This document shows positions 52,157 to 60,283 of a stretch of DNA of 64,000 nt, piece after piece; position 1 is the first letter of the stretch, and each line of letters starts with the position of its first letter. The notes beneath the pieces were generated by a model. The model did no database searches and was not told where the DNA came from. It was given only the letters and a program-made list of their open reading frames with translations. The position numbers and the translations under genes are program-made. Location of the stretch: contig NZ_BMRF01000004.1 of assembly GCF_014648495.1 (NCBI RefSeq), positions 434,001 to 498,000 on the forward strand, written 5' to 3'. Source of the stretch: Actinomadura cremea (GTDB lineage: Bacteria > Actinomycetota > Actinomycetes > Streptosporangiales > Streptosporangiaceae).

Positions 52157-53350
52157 TCAGGCGCCGGTGAGTTCGTTGACGGGGCGAGGCGTCTGCGCCT
52201 TGCTCCTCACCTCACCCGAGTCGAGGTCGACGGCGTGCAGCGTGCGGCCGCCGGGGTCGGTGACGTACGCGGTGTGGTCGCGGACGTAGAGGGCGGGGCG
52301 GGGCCGCTGCCATTCCAGGGGCTCCCGCCACTCGCCCACGACCTCGATCTTCTCCGTGACCTCGGCGCGCTCGGGATCGATGACGTGGATCGCGCCGTCG
52401 GTGCCGAGGACCAGGGCCTCGCCGTGGGGCCCGCGCGCCAGCGACCGGAAGCTGTAGCTCGTCCCCAGGTCGACCAGTTCGAGGTCGCCGGTGCGGGTGT
52501 CGATGAGGGAGACGCGCTCGGGGCGCTCGAGTTCGGCGTCGGGATCGGTCTTGTAGTCGCCGAGGACGATCGGTGACTCCTCGTGGCCGGCCTGGTTGCC
52601 GATGCGTCCGTACTCGTCCGGCGCCTCGACCTTGTCGATCTCGCCGTTCCGGTAGACGAGCGCGCCGTCCTCGCAGCCGATGACGACGGCCTCGCCCTGC
52701 GCGGTCGCCTCGCCGTGCACGCTCGGGCACTCCTCGCTGCGGGCGACCTCCTCGCGGTTCGCGTCGAGGACGTGCACGCCGGTGCGCTCCTCCTCGGTGC
52801 CGAGGGTGGTCAGCAGCTCGCCGTTGGAGAGCGCCACGGCGACCCCGTGGTGCGGGTGCTCGCTGTCGTGGGTCTCGGTCTCCGGCAGCCCGTCGCCCAG
52901 CTCGCCGGGATCGAACACGGTCACCTCCCCGGTGCCGTCCGAGAACAGCACGGTCCTGCCCGCGTGATGGACGACGTGGCCGGGCTTCGGCGCGGCGAAC
53001 TCGTCCTCGGTGAGCCGGGCCCCGGCGGCGTCGAGGACGCGGAACCCGGTGGAGGCGGACACCATGACGTGGCGGCCGTCGCCCGCCGGGTTGACGCGGT
53101 TGAAGCCGTCGAGGGGGATGTCCTGGACGACCTTGAGCGTGGCGGGGTCGAGGACGTACAGGCCGCCGTCGTAGGTCGCGACCAGCGGCTCCCGGACCTT
53201 GACGGCGGCGGGCGCGGACGTCTCGCGCCTGGCGGCCGAGTCGCCGTCGCCGCAGGCGCTCAGCGCGAGGGCGAGCGCGACGGCCGCCGCGGGCAGCGCC
53301 GCCTTTCCGGGGAGCACTCCGCGCGGGCCGGATCGGCGGGGGGATCTCAT
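52157..53350 (-). CDS. aztD: AztD-like zinc metallochaperone, lipoprotein (copy 1)
   Basis: 397 residues. ALPAAAVALALALSACGDGD is a lipoprotein signal with lipobox L-S-A-C. The mature part is a beta-propeller (VATYDGGLYVLDPATLKVVQ, GHVVHHAGRTVLFSDGTGEV). It keeps the His motifs HPHHGVAVALSNGELL and CPSVHGEATAQGE but lacks the D-H-G-D-H-x-H-Y-Y motif of the other copy. AztD delivers zinc to the binding protein AztC. It is the last gene of the aztB-aztD2-aztC-aztD1 operon, 46 bases after aztC. A classification as AztD rests on the neighbours plus these motifs. Confidence 0.75.
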   Translation of the reverse strand: MRSPRRSGPRGVLPGKAALPAAAVALALALSACGDGDSAARRETSAPAAVKVREPLVATYDGGLYVLDPATLKVVQDIPLDGFNRVNPAGDGRHVMVSASTGFRVLDAAGARLTEDEFAAPKPGHVVHHAGRTVLFSDGTGEVTVFDPGELGDGLPETETHDSEHPHHGVAVALSNGELLTTLGTEEERTGVHVLDANREEVARSEECPSVHGEATAQGEAVVIGCEDGALVYRNGEIDKVEAPDEYGRIGNQAGHEESPIVLGDYKTDPDAELERPERVSLIDTRTGDLELVDLGTSYSFRSLARGPHGEALVLGTDGAIHVIDPERAEVTEKIEVVGEWREPLEWQRPRPALYVRDHTAYVTDPGGRTLHAVDLDSGEVRSKAQTPRPVNELTGA

Positions 53351-53396
53351 CTGTGGTCTCGCTTTCCTTGGGAATCGCGGGATATCGGACATGGGG

Positions 53397-54338
53397 TCAC
53401 CGTGCGGAGAGGCCGGCGGTGATGGCCTCGGTGTTGGCGCGCATCATCCGCAGGTAGGTGGGGGCGCCGCCGTCGGCGCCGGTGAGCGACTCGGAGTAGA
53501 GCGGGACGACCTCGATGTCGAGCCCGGTCTCCCGCGCCATCACGCGGGCGAGCCGGTCCGGCTGGGAGGAGTCGGCGAACACCGTGCGCACGCCCGCCCC
53601 GCGGACCGCGCCGGCGAGCGACTCGAGGTCCGATCCGCTGGGCGAGGCGAGCGTGGTGCCGCTGGGGATGACGGCTCCGACGACCTCGAAGCCGTAGCGC
53701 CGGGCGAGGTAGCCGAACACGTGGTGGTTGGTGACCAGGTTGCGGCCGCCGGGCGGGATCTTCGCGAACTCGGTCCGCATCCACCCGTCGAGGGCCTCGA
53801 CCCGCTCGCGGTAGGCGGCCGCGCCCGCGCGGATCGCGGCCTCGTCCACGCCGTCGACGTGCTCGACGACCCGTTCGGCGATGACGTCGACGGCCTCGAG
53901 CACCCGGACGGGGTCGGTCCAGAAATGCGGGTCGGGTTCGCGCGCGGTGCGCCCCCCGGCGTAGGGGATCGGGTCGACCTCCGCGCCGACGGCCAGCGTC
54001 GGGACGCCCTGGTCGGCGGCCGCCCGGACGTTGCGCGCCACGCCCTCCTCCAGCCCGAGGCCGTTGTGGATCAGCAGCGCGGCGTTCTCGATGCGGGCGG
54101 CGTCCCGGGCCGACACGCCGAACGAGTGCGGGTCGGCGTCGGGCTTCATCAGGACCGTCACCTCGGCCCGGTCGCCCACGATGGCGCGGGTGATGTCACC
54201 GAGGATGTTCGTGGTGACCACGACGCCCGTCCGTCCGGACCCCGGCGCCGAGCAGCCCGCCGCCGACACCGCCAGCCACAGCGCCGCCAGGATCGCGACG
54301 GCGCGCCGCGCCGGGCGGGACGCCCGCCCGGTCACCAT
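53397..54338 (-). CDS. aztC: Zinc ABC transporter substrate-binding lipoprotein (AztC/ZnuA-like)
   Basis: 313 residues. RRAVAILAALWLAVSAAGCS carries a lipobox (A-A-G-C). Cluster A-I metal-binding motifs are DADPHSFGVSARD, PHFWTDPVRVLEAVD, NHHVFGYLARRYGFEVVG and VFADSSQPDRL, giving three His and one Asp ligand. There is no His-rich loop, which is usual for AztC and explains the need for AztD. ATG 54338 overlaps the aztD2 stop by 7 bases (ATGGTGA). Confidence 0.9.
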   Translation of the reverse strand: MVTGRASRPARRAVAILAALWLAVSAAGCSAPGSGRTGVVVTTNILGDITRAIVGDRAEVTVLMKPDADPHSFGVSARDAARIENAALLIHNGLGLEEGVARNVRAAADQGVPTLAVGAEVDPIPYAGGRTAREPDPHFWTDPVRVLEAVDVIAERVVEHVDGVDEAAIRAGAAAYRERVEALDGWMRTEFAKIPPGGRNLVTNHHVFGYLARRYGFEVVGAVIPSGTTLASPSGSDLESLAGAVRGAGVRTVFADSSQPDRLARVMARETGLDIEVVPLYSESLTGADGGAPTYLRMMRANTEAITAGLSAR

Positions 54339-55552
54339 CCCGTCTCCACCATGTGCGCGGGGGAGAAGGGGAGGTCGAAGGTGCGCGCCACCCGCAGGTC
54401 GTCGTTGTAGTCGATCTCGTGGACGGCGCGGGCGGCCGGGTCGTTGACGTAGGCGCGCGCGGTGTCCACCTCGATCACCGGCGCGGCGGCCCCGGGGGCG
54501 TCCCGCTCCGGCGCGCCCGTCTCCAGCAGGCCGGTCTCCGCGAGTTCCGCGCCCGTCGCGGGATCGTAGGAGCGCAGGGCGCCGTCCCGGCCGAGCAGCA
54601 GGACGGGCGAGTCCCCGCCCACCGCGTTCACCGCGAGCGCGGGCCGCCCGGTGCCGACGCGGTGCCACTCGCGGGCGCGGACGTCGAGGACCCAGGCGCC
54701 GTCGCCGCCGGCCCTGGCCGCCAGCACGTCCGATCCGGGGCGGTGCCGGAACTCCGCCGCCCGTTCGTCCGCCGGCACCTCGCCGGGATAGGCGATCTTC
54801 GCGGCCTGGAACGTTCCGTCCTCGTGCGTCACCAGCAGCGCCCCGTCCGCGCAGCCGAGGACGGCCCCGCGCCGGGTCGTCGCCTGCCCCCGGGGGTCGG
54901 GGCACGCCTCGGGGAGCCGCGACAGGCGGCGGCCGGCGCGGTCGTGGACGGTCACCTCGCCGCTCTCCGGGGCGGCGGCCACCAGGTGCTCGGCGTACGC
55001 CACGGCCGGCCCGCCCGCGACCCGCGCGAGCTCCTCGATCCGCCCGGCGTCGAGGGCCTCGCGGTCGAGGACGCGCACCCGGCCGCCGGTCGCCAGGGCG
55101 GTCACGGCGATGTCGCCGCTGACGCCGGACGTCCCCGCGGCGTCCACGTCGCCGACCATCCGCGCGTCGGCCCGGTAGTAGTGGACGTGGTCGCCGTGGT
55201 CGACCGTCCAGGTCCCGCCGTCGAAGACGCGCAGGCCCTGTCCGGTGGTCAGGTAGGCGAAGCGTCCGTCGCTGCGCGCCGCCGTGACGCCGGGAACCTC
55301 TCCGGCGTCGGCGGTCTCGCCGGTCGCGGGGTCCAGCGTGTGGATCCGGCCGCCCTCCGGGTCGGCGAGGACGAGCCGCCACTGCGTCTCGGCGGTCTCC
55401 TCGGCGCCCTCGACGTAGCCGTGCGGGGTCGGTTCCGCGCCCGCGGACCCGCCGTCGCCGCCGGAGCCGCCGCACGCCGCGAGGAGGACCCCCGCCGCGA
55501 GCGCGGTCGCCGGTGCGCCCCACCGGGCGCGTCTCGTGCTGCCACAGATCAT
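54332..55552 (-). CDS. aztD: AztD-like zinc metallochaperone, lipoprotein (copy 2)
   Basis: 406 residues. WGAPATALAAGVLLAACGGS gives lipobox L-A-A-C. Beta-propeller strands include WRLVLADPEGGRIHTLDPAT and GQGLRVFDGGTWTVDHGDHV, where DHGDHVHYY is the N-terminal His motif of AztD. In contrast to copy 1, the sites matching HPHHG and CPSVHGEA read AGGPAVAYAE and CPDPRGQA, without histidines. ATG 55552 overlaps the aztB stop as ATGA. The second AztD-like gene in one cluster is unusual, and the two copies may divide zinc-binding tasks. Confidence 0.78.
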   Translation of the reverse strand: MICGSTRRARWGAPATALAAGVLLAACGGSGGDGGSAGAEPTPHGYVEGAEETAETQWRLVLADPEGGRIHTLDPATGETADAGEVPGVTAARSDGRFAYLTTGQGLRVFDGGTWTVDHGDHVHYYRADARMVGDVDAAGTSGVSGDIAVTALATGGRVRVLDREALDAGRIEELARVAGGPAVAYAEHLVAAAPESGEVTVHDRAGRRLSRLPEACPDPRGQATTRRGAVLGCADGALLVTHEDGTFQAAKIAYPGEVPADERAAEFRHRPGSDVLAARAGGDGAWVLDVRAREWHRVGTGRPALAVNAVGGDSPVLLLGRDGALRSYDPATGAELAETGLLETGAPERDAPGAAAPVIEVDTARAYVNDPAARAVHEIDYNDDLRVARTFDLPFSPAHMVETGW

Positions 55553-56427
55553 GACGAGTACTCGGGTTCCTTTCGGTCGGAGCCGCCCGGACGGGCCGGC
55601 GCGCCGCGCGGACGGCGGTCGCGCAGGCCGGCGCCCAGGGCGGAGAGGAAGAACAGGGCCACGGCGGTCGCGGCGATCGTCGCCCCCGCCGCGGTGCCCA
55701 GGTGCCAGGAGACGAGCAGGCCGGTGAACGTCGAGAGCGCGCCGAGCAGCGCCGCCCCCGCCATCACCATCGGGACGCTGCGCGCCCACAGCACCACCGC
55801 GGCGGGCGGCGCGATCAGCAGCCCGAACACCAGCAGGGTGCCCACCACGTGGAAGGACGCGGTGATCGCCAGGGTGAGCAGGCCCAGCAGCAGCGCGTGG
55901 GCCAGCCGGGGCCGCATGCCCAGGGTCCGCGCCTTGCGCGGGTCGAAGGCGAGGGCGACGAAGGAACGGTGCCCGAGGACGGCGATGACGGCCGCGACGC
56001 ACAGCGCCGCCGCCAGCACGGCGAGATCGACCGGACGCACGGCGAGCACGTCGCCGAACAGGAAGGCGGTCAGGTCCACCGCGAAGCTCTGCGAGTGCGA
56101 CACCACGATCACGCCCGCGGCGAGCATGCCGACGAACAGCAGCCCGATGCTCGTGTCCTGGGACAGCCGCGGCGACCGGGACAGGGCCGTCACCCCCAGC
56201 GCCATCGCGGCCGCGCTGAGCAGCGCGCCCGCGAACAGGCTCCCGTTCAGCAGCGACGCCGCCGCGACCCCGGGCAGCATCCCGTGCGACATCGCGTCGC
56301 CGAGGAAGGCCATGCCGCGCAGCACCACCCAGGTGCCGGCCAGCGCGCAGATGCCGGAGACCAGCAGACCGCCGAAGAGCGCCCGTTCAACGAAAGACAC
56401 CCCAAAGGGGGCGAAAAGCCACTCCAT
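55549..56427 (-). CDS. aztB: Zinc ABC transporter permease (AztB/ZnuB-like)
   Basis: 292 residues with about eight membrane segments of the ABC-3 family: ALFGGLLVSGICALAGTWVV, FLGDAMSHGMLPGVAAASLL (with the H-x-x-L-P-G motif), SQDTSIGLLFVGMLAAGVIV, LLLGLLTLAITASFHVVGTL and VFGLLIAPPAAVVLWA. The tail RDRRPRGAPARPGG is basic. ATG 56427 lies next to the Zur-type box at 56440-56461. First gene of the minus-strand half of the divergent azt cluster. Confidence 0.9.
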   Translation of the reverse strand: MEWLFAPFGVSFVERALFGGLLVSGICALAGTWVVLRGMAFLGDAMSHGMLPGVAAASLLNGSLFAGALLSAAAMALGVTALSRSPRLSQDTSIGLLFVGMLAAGVIVVSHSQSFAVDLTAFLFGDVLAVRPVDLAVLAAALCVAAVIAVLGHRSFVALAFDPRKARTLGMRPRLAHALLLGLLTLAITASFHVVGTLLVFGLLIAPPAAVVLWARSVPMVMAGAALLGALSTFTGLLVSWHLGTAAGATIAATAVALFFLSALGAGLRDRRPRGAPARPGGSDRKEPEYSS

Positions 56428-56439
56428 GGGCAGGCATCG

Positions 56440-56461
56440 TATAATGAAAACCGTTATCGTT
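56440..56461. promoter_or_regulatory. Zur/Fur-type box overlapping divergent azt promoters
   Basis: AATGAAAACCGTTATCGTT at 56443-56461 is an imperfect palindrome like Zur boxes (TGAAAATCATTTTCA). It overlaps TATAAT on the plus strand at 56440-56445, the likely -10 of aztA, and TATACG on the minus strand, the likely -10 of aztB. A zinc-loaded Zur dimer would shut both directions. Confidence 0.65.
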
Positions 56462-56475
56462 TGCAAGGGGGACGG

Positions 56476-57141
56476 ATGGGCGAGACGGCGATCACGATGC
56501 GCGGGATCCGGGCGGGCTACGGCCCCGCGACGGTCCTGCACGACATCACGGCGCGCGTGCCGCGATCGCGGGTGACCGCCCTCGTGGGCCACAACGGGTC
56601 GGGAAAGTCGACGCTGCTCGGCGTCCTCGCGGGGACCCTCGCCCCGACGGCGGGCACGCTGGAGCGTTCCAGCGGGCGGCGGCCCGCGCTGGTGCTCCAG
56701 CACACCGACGTCCCCGCGGCGCTGCCCATGACCGTGCGGGACGCCGTGGCGATGGGACGCTGGGCGCACCGCGGCTGGTGGCGGCCGCTCACCAGGGGCG
56801 ACAGGGCCGTGCTCGCGGACTGCATGGAGCGCGTGGACGTCGCGGATCTGGCCCGCAGGCAACTGGGCGAGCTGTCGGGCGGCCAGTACCAGCGCGTGCT
56901 CATCGCCCAGGGGCTCGCCCAGCGGTCAGACCTGCTGCTCCTCGACGAGCCGGGGGCGGGCCTGGACCGGGACGCCCGGGAGCGCATCCTCGAGATCTTC
57001 GACGACCTCGTCTCGACCGGCGTCACGATCGTCCACGCGACGCACGACGCCGACGCGGCCGGGCGCGCCGACCACCGCCTGCTGCTCGCGGACGGGCGGC
57101 TGCTCGCCGAGGAGCCGTCCGCGCGGCGGAGTCAGAGGTAG
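56476..57141 (+). CDS. aztA: Zinc ABC transporter ATPase (AztA/ZnuC-like)
   Basis: 221 residues. Walker A GHNGSGKST, signature ELSGGQYQRV, Walker B LLLLDEPGAG and the switch His in VHATHD are all normal for a metal-import ATPase. ATG 56476 has AGGGGGACGG upstream. It is divergent from aztB, overlaps the GroES-like gene tail to tail by 10 bases, and shares the Zur box. Confidence 0.93.
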   Translation: MGETAITMRGIRAGYGPATVLHDITARVPRSRVTALVGHNGSGKSTLLGVLAGTLAPTAGTLERSSGRRPALVLQHTDVPAALPMTVRDAVAMGRWAHRGWWRPLTRGDRAVLADCMERVDVADLARRQLGELSGGQYQRVLIAQGLAQRSDLLLLDEPGAGLDRDARERILEIFDDLVSTGVTIVHATHDADAAGRADHRLLLADGRLLAEEPSARRSQR

Positions 57142-57452
57142 AGGCCGGTGCCGTGCTCGGGGCGCTCGCTGGCGATCGCGTGCAGGTCGCGCTCGCGCAT
57201 GACCAGGTAGTTCTCGCCCTGGATCTCGACCTCGTACTGGTCGTCCGGATGGAACAGGACGCGGTCGCCGGCCTTGACGACGCGCACGTGGTGGCCGACC
57301 CCGCAGACCTCGCCCCAGACCAGGCGGTTGGTCTCCTCGACCGTCGCGGGAATCACGATCCCGCCGGTGCTGCGGCGCTCCCCGCTGTCCTTCTCGACCT
57401 TGATCATGACGCGGTCGTGCAGCATCTGGACTTCGAACTTCGGATCGGACAC
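57132..57452 (-). CDS. GroES-like co-chaperonin-family protein
   Basis: 106 residues of the Cpn10 fold: LHDRVMIKVEKDSGERRSTG, GIVIPATVEETNRLVWGEVC, VKAGDRVLFHPDDQYEVEIQ and YLVMRERDLHAI. The mobile-loop Ile-Val-Ile (GGIVIP) that contacts GroEL is present. No groEL is near, so it may be an extra co-chaperonin or a divergent relative. GTG 57452 is used; there is no ribosome site, but TAAACT ends 7 bases upstream, so it is probably leaderless. Confidence 0.85.
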   Translation of the reverse strand: MSDPKFEVQMLHDRVMIKVEKDSGERRSTGGIVIPATVEETNRLVWGEVCGVGHHVRVVKAGDRVLFHPDDQYEVEIQGENYLVMRERDLHAIASERPEHGTGLYL

Positions 57453-57459
57453 GCGGGCG

Positions 57460-57465
57460 AGTTTA
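57460..57465 (-). promoter_or_regulatory. -10 element of a probable leaderless promoter (GroES-like gene)
   Basis: TAAACT reads on the minus strand 7 bases before the GTG at 57452 and includes the TAA stop codon of the upstream epimerase gene. Confidence 0.4.
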
Positions 57466-58371
57466 GTCGTTCGCGCGGGTGAGGGCGTCCCACGCGTCCC
57501 CGATGATCTCCGGCAGCGCGCGGGACGCCCGCCAGCCGAGCCCGTCGCGGATCGCGGCGGGGTCGCAGACCAGTTCGGGCGGCTCCGGGCGGGCGGGCCG
57601 CCGGAGGGCGGGGACGGGGCGTCCGGTGACCCGCTCGACGGCGGAGATCACCTCGTGGACGGCCGCGCCCGCCCCGGTGCCGACGTTGTAGACGCGCTCC
57701 TCGCCGGGAGGGACGGCCCGCAGGGCGCGGGCGTACGCCGCCGCGAGATCGTCCACGTGCAGGTACTCGCGGACCGCCAGGCCGTCGCCGTTGACCTCCA
57801 GGTGCGGGGCACGCCCGGCCGCCACCGCCAGAGCCTTCGGGATCAGCCGGGTGGGGTCGGGGTCGGGTCGGCCGTCGACGGAGCCGGAGACGTTGAACGT
57901 GCGCAGGATCGTCGCGCCGATCGCGCCCGTGCGGGCGTGCCGCCGGATCAGCTGCTCGGCGGCGAGCTTCGAGGCGCCGTACGGGCTGGCCGGCGCCGTC
58001 CCGGCCGTCTCGGGGATCGGGCGCCGCTCGGGCGGGGTGCCGTAGACGGCGGCGGTCGACCCGAACACCACGTGCGCGCCGTCGCGGCCGAGGGCGCGCA
58101 GCAGCGCGAGGGTGCCCTGCACGTTCGTCTCGTAGTAGGCGAGCGGGTCGTCGAAGGACTCGCGGACGCGGGTGAGCGCCGCGAGATGGCACACGCCGTC
58201 GTAGGGGCCCGGCGGCAGGGAGCCGAGCAGGTCGCCCACGACGGGACGGACGCCGCGCGGCAGGGCCGTGTCGCGGCGGACGAGCCCGTCGACGTCGTGG
58301 CCCGCCGCCGCGAGGCGCCGCGCGACCGCGTACCCGATGTAGCCGCCCGCGCCGGTGACCAGGATCCGCAT
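57463..58371 (-). CDS. NAD-dependent epimerase/dehydratase (GalE-like extended SDR)
   Basis: 302 residues. TGAGGYIGYAVARRLAAAGH binds NAD, the catalytic Y-x-x-x-K is in SPYGASKLAAE and STAAVYGTP supplies the Ser. The end EVNGDGLAVREYLHVDDLAA is the nucleotide-sugar pattern. It probably converts a UDP-sugar. ATG 58371 begins right at MRILVTGAGG. It lies 10 bases upstream of the GroES-like gene on the same strand. Confidence 0.9.
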   Translation of the reverse strand: MRILVTGAGGYIGYAVARRLAAAGHDVDGLVRRDTALPRGVRPVVGDLLGSLPPGPYDGVCHLAALTRVRESFDDPLAYYETNVQGTLALLRALGRDGAHVVFGSTAAVYGTPPERRPIPETAGTAPASPYGASKLAAEQLIRRHARTGAIGATILRTFNVSGSVDGRPDPDPTRLIPKALAVAAGRAPHLEVNGDGLAVREYLHVDDLAAAYARALRAVPPGEERVYNVGTGAGAAVHEVISAVERVTGRPVPALRRPARPEPPELVCDPAAIRDGLGWRASRALPEIIGDAWDALTRAND

Positions 58372-58411
58372 GCCGCCAGCATCGCCGATCCGGCCGTCCG
58401 GCGCACGCGGG

Positions 58412-59338
58412 TCAGGCCGTCTGGCGCACACGCTCCGGCCGGGGCGCCTGCTCGTAGCGGGGGAACAGCGCGAGGGCGGCGAGGGCGAGGCCGAAACCGG
58501 CCGTCCGCAGCAGGAACGGGCCCGCGTCGCTCGGCCACTCCTCGTCGAACAGGACGGTCCCGCTGACGATCAGGTACAGGCGTCCGATGACGGTCAGGAC
58601 GGCCGCGACGATCGCCACCCGGCACCGCTGCAGCGCTACCTGCAGCTGGCCGAGCGCGATCGCGGCGAAGCCCAGCGTCAGGTACGGGTACGGCGACTCC
58701 AGGACGGCCCGGAGGTCGCCGGTGTCGGCATGGACGATCGCGATGCCGCGGATGCCGGCCTCGGCGAGGCCCGCGCAGGCCCCGGCGCCGATGCCGTAGG
58801 CGACCCCGGACAGCCGGCGGGCGTGCCGGCCGCCCGCCTTGCGGTCCCCGACGAGCCAGACCAGCGCCGCGATGACGAACGCCGGGACGCACAGGGCGAG
58901 CATCGGCCACGGCGCGGCGAGGGTGCCGAGCAGGGTCGCGTCGGCGACCGGCTCCCCGGCGGGACCGGCGGACAGCCCGATCAGCACGGTGGCCAGGACG
59001 AACAGCGCCATGCTCGCCCATTCGCGGGGGGCGAGCCGCTCGTCGAGGAACCACACGGCGTACGCGACGAGCAGGACGAGCCCGACGGCGAAGATGGGCT
59101 GCGCGACCGTGAGGGGCAGCAGCGAGAACGCGACGATCTCGTATCCGAGCCCGAGGAAGAGCAGCAGCCCGCCGCCGAGCCACAGCGGGTCGGTCAGCAT
59201 CAGCCGGGCGACGCGGAACGGCCGCCCGCCGCGCAGCGGCTCCATCCGGCGCGCGGACGCCCGGAAGATCAGGAAGGCGACGTAGTAGGTGGTGGTCGCG
59301 ATCAGCGCGAGGGCGGCGTGGCCCAGGTCGTGACCCAT
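58412..59338 (-). CDS. Nine-to-ten-segment membrane protein of the EamA/DMT transporter type
   Basis: 308 residues dominated by hydrophobic segments: ALALIATTTYYVAFLIFRAS, WLGGGLLLFLGLGYEIVAFS, LTVAQPIFAVGLVLLVAYAV, WASMALFVLATVLIGLSAGP, MLALCVPAFVIAALVWLVGD and LTLGFAAIALGQLQVALQRC. The layout matches the DMT superfamily of drug/metabolite exporters (two five-segment halves, A/G-rich, P-x-x-x-V-x-x-x-L). No substrate is evident. ATG 59338 has AGAGGTCC upstream. Confidence 0.72.
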   Translation of the reverse strand: MGHDLGHAALALIATTTYYVAFLIFRASARRMEPLRGGRPFRVARLMLTDPLWLGGGLLLFLGLGYEIVAFSLLPLTVAQPIFAVGLVLLVAYAVWFLDERLAPREWASMALFVLATVLIGLSAGPAGEPVADATLLGTLAAPWPMLALCVPAFVIAALVWLVGDRKAGGRHARRLSGVAYGIGAGACAGLAEAGIRGIAIVHADTGDLRAVLESPYPYLTLGFAAIALGQLQVALQRCRVAIVAAVLTVIGRLYLIVSGTVLFDEEWPSDAGPFLLRTAGFGLALAALALFPRYEQAPRPERVRQTA

Positions 59339-59440
59339 TCGTAAGGACCTCTCGGCGTGCGGGGCGAAGGACGCCGCTCACGCGCCGGAGGAGCGACATG
59401 CACTCTTACCTTGCCCCGCCCGGCCCCGCGTGACAAGGGA

Positions 59441-60208
59441 TCAGTCGTATCTGCGCCCGCGCGTGGCCGAAAGCCGCGCCACCAGACCCCGCGGCAGCAT
59501 CCGGGTGAGGCCGACGATCGCCTTGTACTGGACGCTCGGCACGCTGACGCGGAGGCCGCGCCGGAGGTCGCGGAGCCCGGCGTCGACGACGGCGTCCTTG
59601 TCGAGCCACATGAAGTTCGGGACATCCGACATGTCCATCTGCGCGCGCTCGTGGAACTCGGTGTGCACGAAGCCGGGGCAGAGCGCCATGACCCGGACGC
59701 GGCCGCGGGAGCGGGACGCGATGTCCTCGGCGACGCCCTGGCTGAAGCTCACCACCCACGCCTTGGACGCGCCGTAGGTGCCGCGGGTCGCGAACGCCGC
59801 GACGGACGACACGTTGATCACGCCGCCGCGGCCGCGCTCGAGCATGCCGGGGACGGCGGCGCGGGTGAGGCGCAGGACGGCCTCGCAGTGCACCTTGAGC
59901 ATGGTGAGCTCGTCGGCGACCGGCACGTCGAGGAAGACGCCCCGGTTGCCGAATCCGGCGTTGTTGACCAGGAGGTCGACGTCCTTGCCGGCCCGTTCCT
60001 CGGCGGCGGCCAGGCCCTCCTCGGTGGCGAGGTCGGCGGTCAGCGTCTCGGCGCGCACCCGGTACCGGTCGCGCAGGTCGGCGGCGGCCCGTTCGAGGCG
60101 GGCGGTGTCGCGGGCGAGCAGCACGAGGTCGAATCCGTCGGAGGCGAGCCGCCGGGCGAAGGCGGCGCCCAGGCCGGCGGTCGCGCCGGTGATGAAGGCG
60201 GTCGGCAT
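59441..60208 (-). CDS. Classical short-chain dehydrogenase/reductase
   Basis: 255 residues. FITGATAGLGAAFARRLASD is the cofactor-binding TGxxxGxG, LLVNNAGFG the N-N-A-G motif, VINVSSVAAFATRGTYGASK the catalytic Ser and Y-x-x-x-K. PGFVHTEFHERA is the C-terminal P-G motif. Upstream lies a 15-bp tandem repeat. The substrate is unknown; lipid or steroid ketone reduction is possible because a flavin monooxygenase follows on the same strand. Confidence 0.9.
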   Translation of the reverse strand: MPTAFITGATAGLGAAFARRLASDGFDLVLLARDTARLERAAADLRDRYRVRAETLTADLATEEGLAAAEERAGKDVDLLVNNAGFGNRGVFLDVPVADELTMLKVHCEAVLRLTRAAVPGMLERGRGGVINVSSVAAFATRGTYGASKAWVVSFSQGVAEDIASRSRGRVRVMALCPGFVHTEFHERAQMDMSDVPNFMWLDKDAVVDAGLRDLRRGLRVSVPSVQYKAIVGLTRMLPRGLVARLSATRGRRYD

Positions 60209-60215
60209 GGTCCGA

Positions 60216-60283
60216 GCCTACCGACCCCGTGCCCGCCGTCCCGTGCCCGCCGACCCCGCGCCTACCGACCCCGCGCCTACCGG
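60216..60283. repeat. Tandem repeat of a ~15-bp unit
   Basis: About four and a half copies of a GCCTACCGACCCCGC-like unit (with GCCCGCCGACCCCGC variants) lie upstream of the SDR start and run into the end of the monooxygenase gene. A short, possibly slippage-prone repeat; it could affect expression of the SDR. Confidence 0.6.
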
